A DNA stretch of 55,143 bases from Mycolicibacterium hodleri. GTDB taxonomy: Bacteria > Actinomycetota > Actinomycetes > Mycobacteriales > Mycobacteriaceae. The notes beneath the pieces were generated by a model. The model did no database searches. It was not told the DNA's origin and saw only the letters and a list, made by a program, of their open reading frames with translations. Below are positions 49,050 through 55,143 of this stretch, piece after piece. The first letter of the stretch is position 1. Each line of letters opens with the position of its first letter. Position numbers and translations under genes: made by a program. The DNA is taken from the NCBI RefSeq assembly GCF_006439015.1, contig NZ_RCZG01000013.1, forward strand, positions 150,635-205,777, written 5' to 3'.

Positions 49050-52000
49050 TCAGGCTTTCAATGAGAGTTTGAGTTGGTCACTGTACTTGATGAGCGATCC
49101 CGCGCTCAACATCTCGTGATGTGTGCAGTCCACCGAGTATGTGGTGATGTCACCAGCAACGTAAGGTCGCCAACTTTCCGGATCGGATGACACGTTCTCA
49201 TCTCCGCTTCGTGCCGCGGCGAAGATGACGATGTCGCCGTTGAATACCTCGGGCACGTGTTCCTGCAGGCGTGACTGGTTAGTGGCAACGCTCCGAACGA
49301 GGAACTCCAACAGCTGTTTTGGCGGAAGGGCGAACTCGACGTCGTCGACTTGCTGATCAATGAGCTCCGCTGCCAGCCGATAGGTAAGGGGCTCCGGCTG
49401 CTCTGGAATGTCGATGCGGTTGACGCGCAACAGATGTTCCAGAATTCCGCCCTCGTCGGAAGCCTCATCCCTCGTGATGACCCGGTTGGCGCTGAAGGCA
49501 TCGTCTAACAGGACCAGGCTATCGACGACGCATCCGCGGCGCTGAAGCTCAATGGCGAGCGCGTGGGCCACGACACCCCCAAGAGACCAGCCGAGGAGCT
49601 TGTAGCGCTCAGCGGGATGAACGGCCTGCAGCCTGTCGGCGTAGCTCGCCGCCATACTGCGAATCGACCCCGGTTCGGCTTCGCCATCTTGCGGCATCTG
49701 ATTGATTCCGATGATCGGGCAATCCAAGTAGTTGCCTAGAGCCCGATATGACCAGCTGAGTCCGAGACCGTCGTGAATGCAGCACAGCGGAACACCCGTG
49801 CCCTCCTTGAAGACCTCGACCGGGAGGACTTCGATTGCACTGTCAGGATTGCCCAACTGCTCACTCAAGCTTCGGACCGAGGGCGCGTAAAACACACTGC
49901 GGACTGCAAGGTCGGCATCGAGGGCAGTGTTGACCGCGGCGACCAAGCGCATCGCGGACAGCGAATCCCCACCGAGGTCGAAGAACGAGTCGTCGACTCC
50001 GACCCGCTCCAGTCCGAGTACTTCGGCATAGAGTTCGGCGACGATCTTCTCGGTCTCGCTCTGCGGCACCTCGAAGGCGGTGGCGGCAAATACCGGAGCC
50101 GGTAGCGCCTTGCTGTCGATCTTGCCGGAGGACGTCAACGGGAACCCCTCGAGCACCATGATCTGCGCGGGCACCATGTACTCGGGCAACCGTGCACTCA
50201 ACCACTGACGGACCGCGCTGACCTTGGTGTTGGTTCGAGGGTTGTTGGCGTGGGCGCTGCGTTGTTGGACCTCGGCGGGGGGCAGGTACACGTCGGTCAA
50301 CGGCGAGTCGTGGTCAGCGCCAGACTCTGTGGAGCTCACGAAGACTGCGTCGAGTGTGCCGGGTTCAGCGCCCCACGTGACGGCTACCTCGTAACCGGTC
50401 GCCTCGCCGAGACGGAGCAGCCGCTCCGGTGTGGCATCGTCATCGGTCGCGGTGGCTTGCGCAACTGCGTCGGCGAGGGTTAGCCCGGCGGAGAGGGCGC
50501 GTTCGATGCGGACGTCGGTGATGAGTCCGGCGCGGGGGATTTCGGTGACGCGGACGGCGACTGGCCGCTGTGAGGTCAATTCGTCGCGCAGTCCGTGCAG
50601 GCCCGAGCATTGGGTCCACGTCCAGGCAGGTGCGCTGGCCAGTGAGCGCACCGGCGTCGGGCCCTTGCGGATGACGACGTCGTAACGGTAGAGGTTCAGT
50701 TCGTTGTCGGCTGATCCGCGTTTCACCTGGATATCGACGCCCGCCGCTGTCGGGTTGTCGGCGGCCCACGCGGTGAAGAATTCTGGTGCCAACAGCAATT
50801 CGGCTTCGCCGACCACGGCGCGGTGGACTCGTTGGCGGACCTCGGCGGCGTCGTTGGGGTTGGTGCGTCCCAGTGCGACAGCGGTCTGGAAGGCGCCCTG
50901 CAGGCTGTGATTGCGGACGTCGCCAATGAACAGCGAGCCGCCGGGCACCAGCAGATCCATGGCGTCGTCGATGAGGTCGGCCAGATATCCCGCGTGGGGG
51001 AAGTACTGAACGACCGAGTTGAGGATGACGGTGTCGAAGTAACCCCGCAGCAGTCCCTCGGTGACGTGGGCGGGTTGGGCCAGAAGCTGGACCCGATCAC
51101 GCCATGGAATCTGCAACCTCTCGAGCGAGCTCGCAAGGTTCGCCACCGCCACCGCCGAGATGTCAGTGGCGACATAGCGTTCACACTCCGGGGCGACTTC
51201 CGACAAGAGCAATCCCGAACCCGCTCCGATCTCCAAGACTCGCCGCGGCTGCAGAGCCAGAATCCGATCGACCGTGGCCGAACGCCACTCCACCATCTCC
51301 GCGAGCGGGATCGGATCATCGGTGTAGCTGCTGTTCCAGCCCCTGAAATCGGATCCGAAGACCGGCGCCTCGATCTCGGCGTCGTAGAGATCGTCGTACA
51401 TGTGCTGCCATTCTCCGACGACTTCGGCGTCGTGGCCATCGGTGGCCCTCTGATCGAGGGTGACGTAGGCGACGAGGTTCGCACCAATGCTGCTCTGGTG
51501 TACGGCCGTAACGGCTTGCGTGACCTCTGGGCAGTTCAGCAGATTGCTCTCGATTTCACCCAGTTCGATGCGGTACCCACGGATCTTCACCTGCTCGTCG
51601 GCCCGCCCGACGTACTGCAGCTGGCCATCAACACCCCAACGCACCAGGTCGCCGGTGCGATACATCCGCATCCCGGGCTCCCCGAACGGACACGTCACAA
51701 AGCGCGAGGCGGTCAAGCCGGGCCGGCCCACGTAGCCGCATGTCACGCCAGAGCCGGCCACGTACAACTCACCGATCACGCCGACCGATACCGGGCGCAA
51801 CCACCGGTCGAGCACGAAGAACGCGAGGTGGGAGAGGGGTACCCCAATGGGGCTGCTCTGATTGTCGGCATCTGCGCCGACGATCTCCCGGAACGAGGCG
51901 TGAACCGTCGTCTCGGTGATGCCGTACATGTTGATCAGGCGAGGCATTCCCGGGTGGTTCCGCAGCCACGTTCGAAGGCGTTGTGGCTCAAGCGGTTCGC

Positions 52001-55000
52001 CACCGAACACCACAACTTGAAGCTTCAGCTCATCTTGCATCTGGGCCCGGAGTGCATCGGCGGTTTGAAGCGCATAGAACGCCGAGGGGGTCCGGCTCAA
52101 CACGCTGACTTGTTCCGCGGCCAATAGGGCGTGGAAGTCCTCCGGTGAACGGGCGACCGACTCGGACACGACCACCAGCCGCCCCCCGCCGAGCAGCGCA
52201 CCCCAGATCTCCCACACGGAGAAGTCGAAGGCCAGGGAATGGCACTGCGTCCACGCACCCGTGCGCGGCACGTCGGCGTCCAGTGCATCCAGCAGCTGGA
52301 TGACGTTGCGGTGGGCGACGGCCACTCCCTTCGGGACCCCGGTAGTGCCCGAGGTGTAGATGATGTACGCGATGTCGTCCGCAGCGGGTGCCGCCAGGCC
52401 GGTGCGCGGGTAGGTGGAAATGCATGGGTCGTCGACGTCGATGACCGTCAGGTCGGAACCATCGAGTCGCGGCTTCAAACCCGCCGTGGTGACCGCCACG
52501 ATCGGTGCGGCATCGGCGAGCATGAAGGCGATCCGCGCGTCGGGATGCACGGGATCCATTGCGAGATAAGCCGCCCCTGTCTTGAGCACCGCCAGGATCG
52601 CCACGATCGCCTCGACGGAACGGTTGAACAGCAGCGCGACAGACCGTCCGGGGCCAGCACCGTGACCGGTCAGCACGTACGCCAATTGGTTCGCGGTCTC
52701 GTCGAGTTCACGGTAGGTCAGTGAACGGTCCCCAAAGGACACCGCCGCTGCCTCTGGCGTGCGCGCCACCTGGAGTGTCCACAGCGCGGGAATCGACACC
52801 GGCGAGGGACTGGGCTTGGTCAACGCCGCGCGGTTGCCGATCTCGTCCAGCCGGGCGTGTTCCGCGGCATCGAGCAGATCCGCCGACGACAACTTCTGGG
52901 TGGGGTCCTCGGTCACGGTGTCCAACACCCGTTCCAGACGCTCGATCAAGCGCGCGATGCTATCGCTATCGAACACGTCGGTGCGAAACTCCACCATCCC
53001 GCCTATCCCGGCGGCATCACCTGCATCGGTCCAGTGTTCAGACAGATGGAACACCAGGTCCATCCGGGCGGTGTGGGTGTCCATCGGCGTCTGTCGGACG
53101 TCTAGATCGCCCAGGGCCAGCCCGCCACCGTTGCGGTCCTGCCCAAGAACGTTCTGCCAGGCCAACATCACCTGGACGAGCGGATGATGGGTCAGGTTTC
53201 GGGTGGGGTTGAGCCGTTCGACGAGCACCTCGAAGGGCACGTCCTGGTGGTCGAAGGCGGCCAGGCTGCGTCGGCGCACCTGGGTCAGCACGTCGGCGAA
53301 GGTGGGGTCGCCGGTGACCTCGACCCGGAGCACCAGGGTGTTGACGAAGAACCCGACGAGATCGTCAAGAGCGGGGTCGCGTCGGCCGGCGATCGGGAAT
53401 CCCACTGCCACATCGGAACTGGCGCTGAGGTCGGACAGCAGCACCGCGAGGGCGGCCTGGATCACCATGAAACTGGTGGCGTTGTGCTCGTGGGCGACCT
53501 CGCGCACCCGCTGCTGCAGATGGGCGGGCCAGTCGACCGCCACGCTGGAGCCGCTGTAATCGGCTACCAACGGATACGGCCGATCGGTGGGAATCTCCAA
53601 GCGTTGGGGCATCCCGGCCAGCGCATCTTGCCAATAGGCCAACTGCCCGGCAATGGGGCTGTCGCCGTCGTCGAGATCACCGAATTGCGCACGCTGCCAC
53701 AACGTGTAATCCACGTATTGCACCGGGAGGTCAGTCCAGGCCGGGGGCCGACCCGCACTCCGGCTGGCGTAGGCCTCGCTGATGTCTCTGATCATGGGGG
53801 CCAGAGACCAGCCGTCAAATGCGATGTGGTGGGCCACGATTCCGATGACATGTTGCCCGGGCGCAACCGAGTAGATCTGCGCTCGAATCGGTATCTCGGT
53901 TGACAGATCGAATCGATGCACCGCCAGTGCTATCAACTCGTCGGCCAGATTCGTCTCGGGCACGAGCACCACCACTGCGTTCCCGTGCCGCCACATCCCC
54001 GGCCGGGCCGGCAGCACCTTCTGGTATGGCACGCCGTCGGTGTCGGGGAATATAGTGCGCAGTGATTCGTGGCGGGCGATGGCATCGTCGAGGGCGGCGC
54101 CGAGCGCGTCGACATCCAAAGGGCCGCTGATGCGAAGTGCGTTCGGCATGTTGTAGGTCGCGGCCCCGCCCTGGAATCGGTCGAGAAACCAGAGCCGGCT
54201 CTGAGCGAATGACAACGGAATCAGGTCGGGTCGCGGACCGGCCGCCAACGGTTCACGTCGACCCGCTTCCTCTCTGACGTGGGGCGCCAGTTGGGCGACC
54301 GAGGGCGCGTCGAAGAGGGCGCGTACGGAAAGGTCGGCGTCCAGGCTGGTGTTGATGGCGGCGATGAGCCGCATTGCCGACAGCGAGTCTCCGCCGAGTT
54401 CGAAGAAGGAGTCGTCGATGCCGATGTGGTCGAGGCCGAGGACTTGGGTGTAGATGCCGGTGAGGATGTCTTCGATGGCGTTGGTGGGGGCGCGGTAGTG
54501 CTCGGCGTTGGTGTAGTCCGGTGGTGGTAGGGCGTGGGTGTCGAGTTTGCCGTTGACCGTCAATGGCAGTGCGTCCAGGACGACGACGGCGGCGGGCACC
54601 ATGTAGGTGGGGAGCTGGTCGGCCAGTGCGGTGCGTATCGCGGCGGGTTCGATGGTGCCGGTGGTGGTTTCGGTGAGGTAGGCGACCAGGCGGGTCATGC
54701 CGGGGTGGTCGTCGCGGGCGATGACGACGGCGTGGTCGACGCCGTCCAGTGCGGCGAGTGCGGTGTGGATGTCGCCGAGCTCGATGCGGTAGCCGCGGAT
54801 CTTGACTTGTTCGTCGGCGCGGCCGAGGTAGTGCAGTTGCCCGTCGGCGTCCCATCGCACCAGGTCTCCGGTGCGGTACATCCGGGTGCCGGGTTCCCCG
54901 AATGGGCAGGCGGTGAATCGTGTTGCGGTCAGCCCGGTCCGGCCGAGGTATCCCATGGCGACGCCGGTGCCGGCGACGTACAGTTCGCCGATCACGCCGG

Positions 55001-55143
55001 CGGGAACCGGGTGTAGCCATTCGTCGAGGACGAACAGTGCGGTGGTCGAGACCGGGGCGCCGATCGGTGCGGGTCCCGACCCCGCGCTCAGCGGGGTGCT
55101 CATCGAGGCGTAGACGGTGGTTTCGGTGGGGCCGTAGGCGTTG
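49050..55143 (-). CDS. Non-ribosomal peptide synthetase, C-terminal part (runs off the right edge)
   Basis: The open frame continues through the window end (reads NAYGPTETTVYAS just before the internal Met at 55103), so only the last 2,030 or so residues are here. Counting from that Met: rest of an A domain (RADEQVKIRGYRIELGDI at 96-112), PCP1 with S240 in LGGDSL, C domain 295-700 with HHIAFDG at 425-431, second A domain 770-1190 (YTSGTTGVPKG), methyltransferase 1230-1450 inserted in it (VLEIGAGSG, NSVVQYFP), A10 SSGKIDSKALP, PCP2 with S1714, and a thioesterase with S1840 in GWSLGG and His near 1995. Readable specificity residues of the second A domain, DFWS-V-G-M-V-H, resemble the threonine code. 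The product is unknown. Confidence 0.92.
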   Translation of the reverse strand, partial: NAYGPTETTVYASMSTPLSAGSGPAPIGAPVSTTALFVLDEWLHPVPAGVIGELYVAGTGVAMGYLGRTGLTATRFTACPFGEPGTRMYRTGDLVRWDADGQLHYLGRADEQVKIRGYRIELGDIHTALAALDGVDHAVVIARDDHPGMTRLVAYLTETTTGTIEPAAIRTALADQLPTYMVPAAVVVLDALPLTVNGKLDTHALPPPDYTNAEHYRAPTNAIEDILTGIYTQVLGLDHIGIDDSFFELGGDSLSAMRLIAAINTSLDADLSVRALFDAPSVAQLAPHVREEAGRREPLAAGPRPDLIPLSFAQSRLWFLDRFQGGAATYNMPNALRISGPLDVDALGAALDDAIARHESLRTIFPDTDGVPYQKVLPARPGMWRHGNAVVVLVPETNLADELIALAVHRFDLSTEIPIRAQIYSVAPGQHVIGIVAHHIAFDGWSLAPMIRDISEAYASRSAGRPPAWTDLPVQYVDYTLWQRAQFGDLDDGDSPIAGQLAYWQDALAGMPQRLEIPTDRPYPLVADYSGSSVAVDWPAHLQQRVREVAHEHNATSFMVIQAALAVLLSDLSASSDVAVGFPIAGRRDPALDDLVGFFVNTLVLRVEVTGDPTFADVLTQVRRRSLAAFDHQDVPFEVLVERLNPTRNLTHHPLVQVMLAWQNVLGQDRNGGGLALGDLDVRQTPMDTHTARMDLVFHLSEHWTDAGDAAGIGGMVEFRTDVFDSDSIARLIERLERVLDTVTEDPTQKLSSADLLDAAEHARLDEIGNRAALTKPSPSPVSIPALWTLQVARTPEAAAVSFGDRSLTYRELDETANQLAYVLTGHGAGPGRSVALLFNRSVEAIVAILAVLKTGAAYLAMDPVHPDARIAFMLADAAPIVAVTTAGLKPRLDGSDLTVIDVDDPCISTYPRTGLAAPAADDIAYIIYTSGTTGVPKGVAVAHRNVIQLLDALDADVPRTGAWTQCHSLAFDFSVWEIWGALLGGGRLVVVSESVARSPEDFHALLAAEQVSVLSRTPSAFYALQTADALRAQMQDELKLQVVVFGGEPLEPQRLRTWLRNHPGMPRLINMYGITETTVHASFREIVGADADNQSSPIGVPLSHLAFFVLDRWLRPVSVGVIGELYVAGSGVTCGYVGRPGLTASRFVTCPFGEPGMRMYRTGDLVRWGVDGQLQYVGRADEQVKIRGYRIELGEIESNLLNCPEVTQAVTAVHQSSIGANLVAYVTLDQRATDGHDAEVVGEWQHMYDDLYDAEIEAPVFGSDFRGWNSSYTDDPIPLAEMVEWRSATVDRILALQPRRVLEIGAGSGLLLSEVAPECERYVATDISAVAVANLASSLERLQIPWRDRVQLLAQPAHVTEGLLRGYFDTVILNSVVQYFPHAGYLADLIDDAMDLLVPGGSLFIGDVRNHSLQGAFQTAVALGRTNPNDAAEVRQRVHRAVVGEAELLLAPEFFTAWAADNPTAAGVDIQVKRGSADNELNLYRYDVVIRKGPTPVRSLASAPAWTWTQCSGLHGLRDELTSQRPVAVRVTEIPRAGLITDVRIERALSAGLTLADAVAQATATDDDATPERLLRLGEATGYEVAVTWGAEPGTLDAVFVSSTESGADHDSPLTDVYLPPAEVQQRSAHANNPRTNTKVSAVRQWLSARLPEYMVPAQIMVLEGFPLTSSGKIDSKALPAPVFAATAFEVPQSETEKIVAELYAEVLGLERVGVDDSFFDLGGDSLSAMRLVAAVNTALDADLAVRSVFYAPSVRSLSEQLGNPDSAIEVLPVEVFKEGTGVPLCCIHDGLGLSWSYRALGNYLDCPIIGINQMPQDGEAEPGSIRSMAASYADRLQAVHPAERYKLLGWSLGGVVAHALAIELQRRGCVVDSLVLLDDAFSANRVITRDEASDEGGILEHLLRVNRIDIPEQPEPLTYRLAAELIDQQVDDVEFALPPKQLLEFLVRSVATNQSRLQEHVPEVFNGDIVIFAAARSGDENVSSDPESWRPYVAGDITTYSVDCTHHEMLSAGSLIKYSDQLKLSLKA

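Noticed and set aside
1..55143. tRNA, rRNA, riboswitch or integrase-marked island
   Set aside because: No cloverleaf, rRNA segment, known riboswitch pattern or integrase gene was recognised in the spaces between genes; the accessory blocks have no visible attachment sites.

Overview
The window is GC-rich actinobacterial DNA, very probably from a rapidly growing Mycobacterium (Mycolicibacterium). Several products look like orthologues of M. tuberculosis proteins recalled from memory: oppB of 325 aa, canA of 163 aa with C35/D37/R39/H88/C91 in place, cysD, a cysN/C fusion, and the Rrf2 regulator Rv1287. An F420-type LLM oxidoreductase, GTGA/ATGA gene overlaps, MIRU-like repeats and a PTS permease fit the same group. 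No rRNA, tRNA or CRISPR was seen. All family calls are from reading the sequence; no database was searched.

Layout. 1-2.9 kb: the 3' end of a transposase gene at the edge, a DszC-like flavin enzyme and an alpha/beta hydrolase. 2.9-8.4 kb: the oligopeptide importer oppBCDA on the minus strand. 8.5-9.6 kb: two tandem tiny secreted proteins and one exported protein. 9.7-17.3 kb: a PhoPR-like two-component system followed by a membrane glycosylation module (GT-C, GT2 fused to GtrA, second GT-C). 17.4-19.9 kb: carbonic anhydrase canA and a GH15 trehalase-like enzyme. 19.9-29.0 kb: ferredoxin, ferredoxin reductase, P450 and alcohol dehydrogenase in one operon, followed by a GAP-family membrane protein, with a FUSC exporter on either side. 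29.0-33.2 kb: small proteins, a thioesterase, a sulfotransferase, a divergent TetR regulator and a DUF1214-like protein. 33.3-37 kb: cysD-cysNC-cysQ, covering sulfate activation and PAP recycling. 37-41 kb: isochorismatase-like, FMN-binding, nitrilase-like, Rrf2 regulator and nitronate monooxygenase-like genes. 41-44.4 kb: a LiaRS-like two-component system with a DUF4097 protein, and a DoxX-like gene. 44.4-48 kb: a VOC protein, an F420-type oxidoreductase and a PTS EIIBCA permease. 48.3-48.9 kb: two unrecognised small genes. 49 kb to the right edge: the C-terminal part of a non-ribosomal peptide synthetase (partial A-PCP-C-A(MT)-PCP-TE).

The backbone opp / canA / cysD / cysN / Rrf2 matches the M. 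tuberculosis order Rv1280c-Rv1287, but is opened by two large blocks: 8.5-17.3 kb between oppB and canA, and 17.9-33.2 kb between canA and cysD.

The most interesting system is the two-component/glycosylation cluster. A PhoP-like regulator is followed by a three-component extracytoplasmic glycosylation set. The DNA carries TCACAGC motifs at plausible control points: an inverted pair upstream of the regulator, a perfect TCACAGC-N4-TCACAGC direct repeat just before the first GT-C gene, and a degenerate copy with the same 11-bp period before the GT2 gene. Other notable points are a family of MIRU-like repeats confined to the cysD-Rrf2 interval, one of which appears to have become the start of cysQ, and an NRPS terminal module whose readable specificity residues resemble the threonine code and which carries an inserted methyltransferase.
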